From a virus, in IMG/VR virus record IMGVR_UViG_3300043777_000365, positions 22,754 through 86,753 of that record: a stretch of 64,000 nucleotides of DNA, one strand, 5' to 3'. The notes under the pieces are model-generated. The model made no database searches. It saw nothing but the letters and a program-made list of their open reading frames with translations, and was not told the DNA's origin. Both the position numbers and the translations under genes were made by a program. Below, in pieces: positions 6,825-13,824 of this stretch (its first letter is position 1; every line of letters begins with the position of its first letter).

Positions 6825-9671
6825 TCAGGTGACCCCGCTCGACTGCTGGGTCGAGGTCGGCTTCGTCCCCGCCTGCGGCATCAGCGTCGAGTCGTCGAAG
6901 CCGCTGTTCGCGTCAAGCGCCACCTCGACGAAGTTGACCGCGTCGACCTCGATCGTGAGCCCCTGGTCCACGTCCCACGCGAGCGAGTCGCTCTTCACGA
7001 CGAACTGGCTCTGGAAGCTCGTGGACGAGAACGCCTTGAGGTACGCGCTGATGAACTGCGGGTCGAACCCGAGCGCGGACAGCTGCTGCTGGGCGGCGGC
7101 CTGCTGGGTGGCGGCGTCCTCGAGCTCGCCGATGGAGTGCTGCACGGCGGTGGGCTGGCTCGTGTCCACCCGGTCGACCAGGTACTCGATGCGGTCGCCG
7201 GCGAGCATGTCGAGCACGTCCGGGTCGGAGTTGTCGCCGCCGTAGCTCGCGGTGTTGCGCGCGGTGAGCTTCACCTGCAGCTCCCCGCGGTTCAGCCCCT
7301 CGTAGTAGTGCTGCGCCGCCACCTGGAGCGTGTTGAGGTCGGTGATGCCGCTGACGGTGTAGACGCAGTACTTGGTGACGTTGCCGCCGTCGCCGGGGAG
7401 GGTGGAGACGGGGCGGATGTTCTTGGTGGGGGTGCCGGTGGAGCTGCCCTGCTTCAGCGGGGGGTGGCGCGCGACGAGAGTTTGCTTCTTGGACTCGTCG
7501 TAGCAGTTGTGGGTTATGATCCCGTCCGACGTGAACCAACCCGACCGAGTCTGGAGATTGTAGACGTGCCCCGACCAAGCAGAACGCTCGACCTTGAGGA
7601 CCTTGCTCGTCGTTACGCGGACGGAGCCACGTTCGCCGAGCTCGAACGCGCCGAGAACCTCCCGCACAACGCCTTGTGCAGGCACTTCCGACGAGCTGGG
7701 ATTCCGACTCGCACCGGTGGCGTGGAGCGGAATCGCAAACATCGAAGAGAGCTGGCGATGTTGCTGGAGAAGCTTCCAGACCTTCCGCAACAATATGCGA
7801 CCGGGGCCGCCTCCATCCGAGACTTGTCGAGGTCGTTCCACCTGGACAGCAAAGTCGTCCGAGACTTGCTCGTCCTCGCCGGGGTCGAGGTCCGAACTTT
7901 GTGCGCCGCCAGCCAAAACCGCTTCCGAAAACTCGGACCAGAGGGAGCCAAAGCCCTCACCGAGCCCATGCACGCCGCCGTGCGCGGTCGCCGCTGGCCT
8001 CGTGAGCTCGTGCGCCGAATGCAGGAGGAACGAGCAAAGGCGCTGCAGAAGTCTCGTCGCCACGAAGGTCGGTTCGAGGCCGAGCTTGCCAAAATGCTTC
8101 GGCGCCGAGGACTGCGGCCCGTCCCGCAGCAAGCCGTTGGTCGTTACAACCTCGACCTCGGACTCCATCCCATCGCCGTGGAAGTCCACCTTTCCGGTGG
8201 GTCTCCTCTCCACTCCGCCCGCCTTCGAAAGCGAGTCAAAGACCTTGCCGATCTCGGTTGGTCCAGCGTCTTCGTTTGGCTCAACCCCAGGTCCCCGCTT
8301 CGGGAGGGCGCAGCAGACAAGATCGTCGCCCTCCACGAGCTCGCCCATCGCGACCCATCCGCGCGCCGTGAGCACTGGGTGATTCGGGGTTCCGGAGAGG
8401 ACCCGCCCGTTCCAGGCACGTGCGGTTACAAGGGTCCCTGAGTACCACCGCCGATAGGCCTTCTCGACGTCCCTGGCCGCGACGACCGAGTCGCCCACCA
8501 GGCAGCGAAGCTCGATGGCCTTGCGGGCGGTGCGGGTGTACTTGCGCCCGCACTTCGCGCTCTTGAGGTTCCGCCCCCAGACGAACGTGCGCAGCGGGTG
8601 CACCTGGCCGTCGGCCCACGTGTAGCCGGTGAACGGGTCGTCGTAGCGGGGAGGGAACCCCTTGCTCGTCGCGGAGCGGACCCGCTGGATGACGACCGTG
8701 GTCCCCTCGACGCGGCAGTTGTGCCCGACGAGGAGCATGATCTCGACGAGGTAGTCCCACACGCTCATCTTGTTGGTGCCGCTGGTGCCGCCGCCCTTGT
8801 TCGCGGTGGGGCCGCCGAGGTCGGGCCGGTACGCGCTCGGCCCCATCGACGTCGAGAGCATCGGGATGCTGCCGGAGGGGACCGCCGGCCGGTACTCGAC
8901 CGACAGCCCCTGGAACTGGGGGAAGTTGGTGAGCAGCTGGGCCACGGCCTGGTCCAGGGGCTTGGTCACGTCGATGGAGAGCATCGGCGGCATCTCCTGG
9001 TCGAGCAGGAGGCGCGTGTTGTCGACGCACTTCATCCGCACGAGCGCCGTGCCCTCCGACGAGAACTCGTAGTCCCAGTCGTCGACCCAGCCCTGGAAGC
9101 GGAGGTTCGTGCGGGGGTTGCCCTTGGAGTCGACCCACGTGTCCGGGACCATGTTCACCGGGGTGGCGGTCTGCGTCTGGCCCTGCGTGGCGGTCTGCGT
9201 CTGCCCGGCCACCCCCTGGGAGAACTGGTCTTGGGTGAGCATGCCCAGGTAGAACTCGATGGCGACGGAGCGGAACGCGCGCGGGTCCACCGGCAGGTCG
9301 ATGTAGCGGAAGGCGACGTCGAGCGTGTCGCCCTGCTTCCAGCCGTTGCGGCCCATCTTCGCGTCGTGGGGGATGATGCCCGCGACCACCTGGGTGAGCC
9401 CGTCGGAGCTCGAGCTCTGCGCCTGCGGCCCGCCGGGGGCGGCCTGGGCGCCGGCCGCCGCGATGACGTAGCGGGTGATCCCCGCCGGGGCGGTGGGGTC
9501 CTGCTGGTAGGTGAGGGGGGCGTTCTGGGAGACGGTGCCCTTGAGCAGCTGCGGGGGCTGGAGCGTGGACGGGTCGACGATGCTGTCCGCGTACTCCTCG
9601 AGCCGGAGGATGAGCCGGATCTTCGCCCCCGGGAAGTACGACTGGTCGGTCGGGTAATCTTGGTTGGGCAC
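6825..9671 (-). CDS. Tail/baseplate hub-like protein interrupted by an intein
   Basis: 948-aa precursor, GTG at 9671, preceded by TAAGCT seven bases upstream and palindrome copy 3. The extein is residues 1-389 plus 723-948, giving a 615-aa mature protein. The N-extein contains YFPGAKIRLILRLEEYADSI, a Gln/Thr repeat (QTQTATQGQTQTA) near residue 165, and FQGWVDDWDYEFSSEGT. The C-extein begins CYDESKKQTLVARHPPL and contains LAARN-like ligand repeats and GDRIEYLVDRV. Position between LysM protein and spike, with the FQGWVDDWDYEF segment, fits a gpD/gp27-type hub. Splicing is required to join the halves. Intein details are given separately. Confidence 0.75.
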   Translation of the reverse strand: MPNQDYPTDQSYFPGAKIRLILRLEEYADSIVDPSTLQPPQLLKGTVSQNAPLTYQQDPTAPAGITRYVIAAAGAQAAPGGPQAQSSSSDGLTQVVAGIIPHDAKMGRNGWKQGDTLDVAFRYIDLPVDPRAFRSVAIEFYLGMLTQDQFSQGVAGQTQTATQGQTQTATPVNMVPDTWVDSKGNPRTNLRFQGWVDDWDYEFSSEGTALVRMKCVDNTRLLLDQEMPPMLSIDVTKPLDQAVAQLLTNFPQFQGLSVEYRPAVPSGSIPMLSTSMGPSAYRPDLGGPTANKGGGTSGTNKMSVWDYLVEIMLLVGHNCRVEGTTVVIQRVRSATSKGFPPRYDDPFTGYTWADGQVHPLRTFVWGRNLKSAKCGRKYTRTARKAIELRCLVGDSVVAARDVEKAYRRWYSGTLVTARAWNGRVLSGTPNHPVLTARGWVAMGELVEGDDLVCCALPKRGPGVEPNEDAGPTEIGKVFDSLSKAGGVERRPTGKVDFHGDGMESEVEVVTTNGLLRDGPQSSAPKHFGKLGLEPTFVATRLLQRLCSFLLHSAHELTRPAATAHGGVHGLGEGFGSLWSEFSEAVLAGGAQSSDLDPGEDEQVSDDFAVQVERPRQVSDGGGPGRILLRKVWKLLQQHRQLSSMFAIPLHATGASRNPSSSEVPAQGVVREVLGAFELGERGSVRVTTSKVLKVERSAWSGHVYNLQTRSGWFTSDGIITHNCYDESKKQTLVARHPPLKQGSSTGTPTKNIRPVSTLPGDGGNVTKYCVYTVSGITDLNTLQVAAQHYYEGLNRGELQVKLTARNTASYGGDNSDPDVLDMLAGDRIEYLVDRVDTSQPTAVQHSIGELEDAATQQAAAQQQLSALGFDPQFISAYLKAFSSTSFQSQFVVKSDSLAWDVDQGLTIEVDAVNFVEVALDANSGFDDSTLMPQAGTKPTSTQQSSGVT
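7515..7520 (+). promoter_or_regulatory. Possible -10 box for the antisense endonuclease
   Basis: TATGAT lies 45 bases before the GTG start, inside the codons of the intein's last residues. No convincing -35 is seen. Many promoters in this window also show only a -10. Confidence 0.35.
7566..8441 (+). CDS. Homing endonuclease, Vsr/DUF559-like, nested antisense inside the intein
   Basis: 291 aa, GTG at 7566 with GGAG nine bases upstream. N-terminal residues 1-50 read as an HTH/adaptor segment (DLEDLARRYADGATFAELER, HNALCRHFRRAGIPTR), and a second one lies near 75-105. The C-terminal domain shows a PD-(D/E)XK layout: FEAELAKMLRRRGL, then YNLDLGLHPIAVEVH, then KDLADLGWSSVFVWL. This resembles Vsr/DUF559-type homing endonucleases. 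The gene lies wholly within the intein coding sequence on the other strand. Its codons are in exact register with the sense codons, so the sense frame stays open as long as TTA, CTA and TCA are avoided here. It probably cuts intein-less hub alleles. Confidence 0.75.
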   Translation: MPRPSRTLDLEDLARRYADGATFAELERAENLPHNALCRHFRRAGIPTRTGGVERNRKHRRELAMLLEKLPDLPQQYATGAASIRDLSRSFHLDSKVVRDLLVLAGVEVRTLCAASQNRFRKLGPEGAKALTEPMHAAVRGRRWPRELVRRMQEERAKALQKSRRHEGRFEAELAKMLRRRGLRPVPQQAVGRYNLDLGLHPIAVEVHLSGGSPLHSARLRKRVKDLADLGWSSVFVWLNPRSPLREGAADKIVALHELAHRDPSARREHWVIRGSGEDPPVPGTCGYKGP

Positions 9672-9685
9672 GCTCCTGAGCTTAG

Positions 9686-9705
9686 TTGGAAACCCGGGTT
9701 TCCAA
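9686..9705. repeat. Dispersed 20-bp palindrome, copy 3
   Basis: Perfect copy between two divergent leaderless promoters: TAAGCT for the hub gene (minus) and CATGAT at 9716-9721 for the 9728 gene (plus). Confidence 0.95.
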
Positions 9706-9727
9706 CCGATGGCGGCATGATGGGCCT

Positions 9728-10069
9728 ATGTCAGGCCACGTCGACCAGCGGAACCGAGACCTGCGCGTGCTGCGCGAACTCTGCGAGGAGGGAGAGGTCG
9801 AAGGGACCTCGCTCGACGTGCCAGAGGCGTTCTACGAGATGCTCGTGCGGGTCGAGGAACGAGGCCTGGTCCTCACCCCGAAGCAGCGCAAGTGGGTGAA
9901 CGACGTCGCCGCCAAGTCGGGCTTCATCGAAGAGAGCGCTGGCCCAGAAGAGGACGGGGGACCCGAGCCCGCGTGCTTCACCGACGGCCCCATCCCTCGC
10001 GGCAAGGAGGTCGAGCTGCTCGTGCGCGACAAGCCGCTGCGTCCGCCGGCGAGGACCCCAGACCGATGA
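9728..10069 (+). CDS. Unknown small protein, first gene of a plus-strand four-gene operon
   Basis: 113 aa, ATG at 9728 (MSGHVDQRNRDLRVLRELCE). CATGAT at 9716-9721 lies six bases before it and there is no Shine-Dalgarno, so it is probably leaderless. The N-terminal half is helical and charged; VEERGLVLTPKQRKWVND resembles a short helix-turn-helix or phage accessory motif. The C-terminus is Pro-rich. It overlaps the next gene by ATGA. It runs against the surrounding late genes. Function unknown. Confidence 0.7.
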   Translation: MSGHVDQRNRDLRVLRELCEEGEVEGTSLDVPEAFYEMLVRVEERGLVLTPKQRKWVNDVAAKSGFIEESAGPEEDGGPEPACFTDGPIPRGKEVELLVRDKPLRPPARTPDR

Positions 10070-10257
10070 CTCGCAGACGGGAGGCCACCGTAACCATCGA
10101 GGGCTACCACCTCGGCTCCGGGCAGGTGACGGCCCTGCGGGTCGCGTGCACGAGCTGGCTGTGCGAGCTGGACGAGGGCCACGCCGCGGAGCTCGGGGAG
10201 ATTGGCCGGCTCTACCAAGAGCGACTACGCGAAGTCCTCGCGATGTTGGTCGACTGA
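10066..10257 (+). CDS. Unknown small protein
   Basis: 63 aa, ATG at 10066 overlapping the previous stop by ATGA. A short basic N-terminus (MTRRREATVTIEGYHL) is followed by VTALRVACTSWL and a helical acidic tail (GHAAELGEIGRLYQERLREV). It is translationally coupled on both sides. No family recognised. Confidence 0.65.
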   Translation: MTRRREATVTIEGYHLGSGQVTALRVACTSWLCELDEGHAAELGEIGRLYQERLREVLAMLVD

Positions 10258-10460
10258 TGCCCGACTCGGAAGCGCCCGACCCGCCCGAATCCGACCCCTA
10301 CTGCCGGCATTGGTCGGCGATCTGGGACTGCGAGGTCAAGTGCGCAAGGTGTGGGCACGAGTGCCGCAAGCACGACCACGATGTCTCCTTCGTGGAGGGC
10401 GAAGGAATCTCGTGCGAGGAGTGCGGGTGTCCGGCCTGGGTGGAACCATTGGAACCATGA
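10257..10460 (+). CDS. Small Cys/His-rich, zinc-ribbon-like protein
   Basis: 67 aa, ATG at 10257 in a TGATG overlap with the previous stop. It contains WDCEVKCARCGHECRKHDHD and CEECGC, that is, CxxC pairs and several His that could bind zinc. The N-terminus is acidic and Pro-rich. Third gene of the operon that starts at 9728. A zinc-binding role is inferred from the Cys spacing only. Confidence 0.65.
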   Translation: MPDSEAPDPPESDPYCRHWSAIWDCEVKCARCGHECRKHDHDVSFVEGEGISCEECGCPAWVEPLEP

Positions 10461-10726
10461 AATTAGAGATGCTCTATGCCGAATGCTGGAAGCTAAGCGG
10501 GCGAACCTTTCACTTGGAGGTCCTCACCGACCGGTTGGGATGTTGCACGACCATCAACTGGACCGCGTTGGTGCGTGGCGTCCCTTATCAGCTCATGATC
10601 CCGATCCTCGAGAATGGTCGCACGACGGGAGACCCGATCGACTTGCTCCGGACTCTCCTCGAGCAGGCGCACTCCTGCCTGCAAGAAGTCGCCGCTAGAC
10701 CGTCGTCGCCGACTGCTGGCTCGTAA
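10457..10726 (+). CDS. Unknown small protein, last gene of the plus operon
   Basis: 89 aa, ATG at 10457 overlapping the previous stop by ATGA. MKLEMLYAECWKLSGRTFHL is followed by a GCCTTINWTALV strand and a helical tail (PIDLLRTLLEQAHSCLQEVA). Its 3' end overlaps the convergent LysM-protein gene by 32 bases. No family recognised. Confidence 0.6.
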   Translation: MKLEMLYAECWKLSGRTFHLEVLTDRLGCCTTINWTALVRGVPYQLMIPILENGRTTGDPIDLLRTLLEQAHSCLQEVAARPSSPTAGS

Positions 10727-12035
10727 GCGCCGGGACGAGCAGCACGTCCCCGCCCACGAACGTCGCGAGCCCCCAGGGCAGGTGGTTCGCCCGCAGGAGG
10801 AACAGCGCCTGCTCCGCGCTCCCGTAGAACTTCCTCGCGATCCACTGCGGCGTGTCGCCGGCCTTGGCCGTGTACACCGCGACGAGCCCCGCGGTGGTCA
10901 TGCCGGCCGTCTGTTGCCCGCTCACGCGGCCGCCGCCCGGGTTGCTCGAGATGCGAGGCAGCGCCTTCGTCCGGGTGTCGCTCGCGGTCTTGGCCAGCTG
11001 CGCCGCGCTCGTCATCAGGTCGGACACGTACTTGGACGCGCGCAGGTAGTCCGCCAGGCTCGACCCGTTCTGCACGTCGAGCTCGAACGGCACCGCCGAC
11101 AGGCTCTGGCGGAAGTTGTTCGCCGCCACGATGGTCGTCGAGCACATCGCGACGACGTTCTGCGACTGGGCGATGGGGGTGGTCTTCAGCTTGTTGGCGA
11201 GGGCGCTCGCCTGCGCGTAGCGGTTCTGGATCTGCTGGAGGTTGGTGTTGAGCGTGGACACGGCCGCCGTGAGCGCCGGGCTCACCGCCTCGAGCCGGCC
11301 GAGCGTGGTCGCCGTCGCCCCGAAGCCGATGCCGCTGGAGAAGCCGCTGCCCCCGCTCACCACCCCGAAGCCGAAGCTACCCCCCAACGAGGCGGACAGC
11401 CCGATGGACGCGCTAAAGAACGCCGCCGTCGGGGCCGTGAGGACCATCGTGTCGTTCAGGGCGCCGATGACGGCGCTGCCGAGCGTGGCGACGTCGGTGT
11501 CGCGGGTGCTCGCCGCCACCTGCTGTGCGCCGCCCCGACCGTCCCAGTCGAACTTGATGGTCCAGTGGATGTCGTCGACGTCGTCGTGCGGGAACTCCCA
11601 CTCCGTCGCCCGCCCCGTCCGCACGACGCTGTACTGGTAGGCGGACACGTCCCCGCTGATCGGGTCGACCTCCTCCTTGTCCACGGTCCAGGTCACCTGC
11701 AGCCGCGCCCCCTGGAAGAACATCAGGTCGAGGAAGTTCTTCAGCACCGTCGGGGTCGCCGTGGCCTGGTCCCCCTGCTGCGAGGAGCCGTACGTGGACG
11801 GGGCGCGCGCCATCATGTTGCGGCGCCACTGCCCCTCCCACGTGGAGGGCATCTCGCGCGGGCCGAGCACCTGCTGCGTCGCGGTGGTGCCGTTGCCCGG
11901 GTACCAGTCGGTGATGACCTTCTGCGAGGTCTTCCACGACGCCCCCCAGTTGGGCAGTGCCGGGCCGATGAGGCTGACGCGCCGCCCTTGGCTGCCGCTG
12001 ATCTCGACGATGCTGATGACCGACCCGGCCGCCAT
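10695..12035 (-). CDS. LysM-domain baseplate/tail protein
   Basis: 446 aa, ATG at 12035. TAAGGT (12042-12047) lies six bases before the start and includes the TAA stop of the upstream gene. The C-terminal 55 residues form a LysM-like module: AVYTAKAGDTPQWIARKFYG, then ALFLLRANHLPWG and GDVLLVPAL. The N-terminal half is beta-rich (FQGARLQVTWTVDKEEVDP), the middle is Gly-rich, and then helical. LysM tail proteins such as T4 gp53 and P2 gpX homologues connect hub and wedge and can contact peptidoglycan. The position next to the hub gene supports this. Confidence 0.75.
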   Translation of the reverse strand: MAAGSVISIVEISGSQGRRVSLIGPALPNWGASWKTSQKVITDWYPGNGTTATQQVLGPREMPSTWEGQWRRNMMARAPSTYGSSQQGDQATATPTVLKNFLDLMFFQGARLQVTWTVDKEEVDPISGDVSAYQYSVVRTGRATEWEFPHDDVDDIHWTIKFDWDGRGGAQQVAASTRDTDVATLGSAVIGALNDTMVLTAPTAAFFSASIGLSASLGGSFGFGVVSGGSGFSSGIGFGATATTLGRLEAVSPALTAAVSTLNTNLQQIQNRYAQASALANKLKTTPIAQSQNVVAMCSTTIVAANNFRQSLSAVPFELDVQNGSSLADYLRASKYVSDLMTSAAQLAKTASDTRTKALPRISSNPGGGRVSGQQTAGMTTAGLVAVYTAKAGDTPQWIARKFYGSAEQALFLLRANHLPWGLATFVGGDVLLVPALTSQQSATTV

Positions 12036-12044
12036 GGACCGACC

Positions 12045-12389
12045 TTACAGCAGGGACCGGAACCCCGGGCGGGAGCGGACCGGCCGCCTGGCCCGCCGCG
12101 CGCCCAAGCGCCCCTTGGGGACGCGCCGAGGGAGGACCGGGGCGTTGGGCAGGGGAGGCTCGGGCGGGGCCGCGGAGGCCAGCCAGAGCGCCGCGGGAGG
12201 GCAGCTCTTGCCCTTCGCCCCCTGCCGGTAGTGCGGCGGGGGCTCGACCCTTGGCGGCGGGGGGATGTTGCTGGCCGCCTGGGCGTACGAGTGGCTGTAC
12301 CCGAAGCTGTCCACGTAGAGGAACGTCGACGACGTCCCTTGGTACCACTGCTGCTGGAAGCCCCCGGTGGGGAGCGGGTTCGAGACCAC
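12045..12389 (-). CDS. Pro/Arg-rich small tail-module protein
   Basis: 114 aa, GTG at 12389 with GGAGG four bases upstream. The N-terminus is Gln/Tyr/Ser-rich (GGFQQQWYQGTSSTFLYVDS), the middle is Pro-rich and the C-terminus is strongly basic (RRVPKGRLGARRARRPVRSR). It lies between LysM gene and an 85-aa gene, all co-directional. No family recognised; the basic tail may bind nucleic acid. Confidence 0.5.
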   Translation of the reverse strand: MVSNPLPTGGFQQQWYQGTSSTFLYVDSFGYSHSYAQAASNIPPPPRVEPPPHYRQGAKGKSCPPAALWLASAAPPEPPLPNAPVLPRRVPKGRLGARRARRPVRSRPGFRSLL

Positions 12390-12401
12390 GACGCCTCCCC
12401 C

Positions 12402-12659
12402 TCAGTGTGTGAACCGACCTTGGTCGTCCCTCGGTTGGTCCCCGCCAGACCCGGCCAGCCCGAACTTCTCCGCGTCCGCCTTCGAGTGCACGTAGGCGGT
12501 CTTGCCTTGGGCCCTCAACTCTTTGCCGTAGGCGTGGGCTTCCTTCTTCGACGCGTGGTCCTTCACCGTCCTCGTGCCATCGGCGTTGTGCACGACCGAG
12601 ACGTAGGGCGTCCCCTTGCCCTTGGGACTTTTCGACTTGGCCCAGCTGCTCAGCGACAC
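12402..12659 (-). CDS. Small basic protein with C-terminal GRFT motif
   Basis: 85 aa, GTG at 12659. TAAGGC at 12667-12672 lies seven bases upstream and includes the upstream TAA stop. VSVVHNADGTRTVKDHASKK suggests a small beta hairpin followed by a helix (EAHAYGKELRAQGKTAYVHS). It ends PRDDQGRFTH; a PDGKFT ending recurs in the 144-aa gene at 62049-62483. Unknown function. Confidence 0.6.
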   Translation of the reverse strand: MSLSSWAKSKSPKGKGTPYVSVVHNADGTRTVKDHASKKEAHAYGKELRAQGKTAYVHSKADAEKFGLAGSGGDQPRDDQGRFTH

Positions 12660-12669
12660 GGGCGCGGCC

Positions 12670-13143
12670 TTACTTGATGCCGGCCCACTTCTTCAGCGGG
12701 TTGGTCGACGCGCCGGCCCCGCCAGGAGACTTGCCGGGGACCGGGAGGCCAGCCGCGGCGGCCGCCGCCCGGTCGCTGCTCGAGGGGCCGTCGCTGCCCA
12801 TCGGGTTGCTCGACCCCGAGGAGCTGGAGCCGGACGAGCCGGAGCTCCCGCTCGAGGACCCGCTCGACCCCGACGACGAGTCGCTCGAGTCGCTCGAGTC
12901 GCTCGACGAGGAGGACGAGTCGCTGCTGGAGCTGCTGTCGCTCGAGTCCGAGGACGACGAGCTGCTGTCGCTCGAGTCGCTGGAGCTCGAGGATGAGCCA
13001 GAGGAGCCGCTCGACCCGCCGCTGGAGTCGGAGCTGCCGCTCGAGGACGAGTCGCTGGAGCCCGAGGAGCTGGAGCCAGACGAGCCCGAGCTGGAGCCTC
13101 CGGACGAGGGGAAGGGCATGGGGTCGAGCGGTGCGTTTGCCAT
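12670..13143 (-). CDS. Ser/Gly/Asp low-complexity protein
   Basis: 157 aa from ATG 13143. Other in-frame starts exist at 13155 and 13179, and none has a good ribosome site. About 100 residues consist almost only of Ser with Gly and Asp (runs such as SSSSSSDSSDSS). Short normal ends follow: MANAPLDPMPFPSS and NPLKKWAGIK. The repeat-like DNA also leaves a long Glu/Leu ORF open on the other strand, which I regard as a shadow. Expression of such a protein is plausible as a flexible linker or glycosylated virion part, but unproven. Confidence 0.5.
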   Translation of the reverse strand: MANAPLDPMPFPSSGGSSSGSSGSSSSGSSDSSSSGSSDSSGGSSGSSGSSSSSSDSSDSSSSSSDSSDSSSSSDSSSSSSDSSDSSDSSSGSSGSSSGSSGSSGSSSSGSSNPMGSDGPSSSDRAAAAAAGLPVPGKSPGGAGASTNPLKKWAGIK

Positions 13144-13185
13144 GCGCCTACCCATACCAACGTCTGGGGAAACCCGCACCCAGGG

Positions 13186-13800
13186 CTACCCGTACAGGCG
13201 CAAGATCTCTCTGGCCCAGGCGACTTTGTCGGACACCCGTTGACCGGCCGGCTGGGAGCTCGTCCAGAGCTCGAGGTTGCAACACGTGGCCGGACAACCC
13301 CCGAACTCGTGCCCCTTCTTGAGCCGGTTGTCATCCTTCACTCCGTTCTTGTGGTGGGGTGTCTCGTGCTTCTCGAGTGGGCGGCCTAGCGAACGCGCCA
13401 TCACGAGGCGATGCTCGAACACGTATCCAGACGTGTTCGATGGTCGACTGCGACTCATCGCAAACAAAGGATCCGTGTGGTCAATCCACACTTCGACGTA
13501 GCCATGTTTGGTGAGTTGTCGTCCGCCCTTCCACCGCCCGCTACTTTTCCCCACGCCACCCCGGCTAGGCTGCCCGGTGAGTTCCGCTCGCAACCGGTCC
13601 CCGCGGAAACACCCACAAGATCTGCTTCTCCCGGTGAGCAAAGAAGTTCGAAGAACGATTTTGGTCCGCCCGCATTGACAACGACACATTGCCGCCGGCC
13701 AAAGATCAGATCTTCTTCCCACCAACTTCGTCGTGAGGCCCAACACCGTCCAACGATCGAACCGGGCTCCCACCTTGAGAGGTTCCACATGTCTGAACAT
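13186..13800 (-). CDS. Free-standing HNH homing endonuclease
   Basis: 204 aa, ATG at 13800 with TAAGCT (13808-13813) seven bases upstream. The N-terminal domain has the VGARFDRWTVLG and RCQCGRTKIVL plus SRSCGCFRGDRL pattern found in phage homing enzymes. The C-terminal HNH domain contains SGYVFEHRLVMARSLGRPL and HETPHHKNGVKDDNR. It follows the tape-measure gene directly. Its base composition is visibly less GC-rich than its neighbours, as expected for a recent mobile insertion. Confidence 0.85.
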   Translation of the reverse strand: MFRHVEPLKVGARFDRWTVLGLTTKLVGRRSDLWPAAMCRCQCGRTKIVLRTSLLTGRSRSCGCFRGDRLRAELTGQPSRGGVGKSSGRWKGGRQLTKHGYVEVWIDHTDPLFAMSRSRPSNTSGYVFEHRLVMARSLGRPLEKHETPHHKNGVKDDNRLKKGHEFGGCPATCCNLELWTSSQPAGQRVSDKVAWAREILRLYG

Positions 13801-13824
13801 GGGATAAAGCTTACTACGATTCGT

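Larger units (their letters stand above)
7506..8504 (-). other. Intein in the hub gene (333 aa)
   Basis: Precursor residues 390-722. Block A starts at Cys390 (CLVGDSVVAARDVEKAY). Block B is GTPNHPVLTARGWV with the TxxH tetrad. The C-terminal blocks are SGHVYNLQTRSGWFTSD and GIITHN followed by Cys+1. Cys1, the block-B His, the penultimate His, the terminal Asn and the +1 Cys are all present, so it should be splicing-competent (class 1). The roughly 200-residue middle has no LAGLIDADG or HNH motif. Instead this stretch carries an endonuclease gene on the opposite strand. Confidence 0.9.

Noticed and set aside
12674-13243. Glu/Leu/Pro-rich plus frame opposite the Ser-rich gene
   Set aside because: Complement of Ser codons gives Leu/Glu runs. 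There is no ribosome site, and minus-strand context favours the Ser-rich product, although neither is proven.
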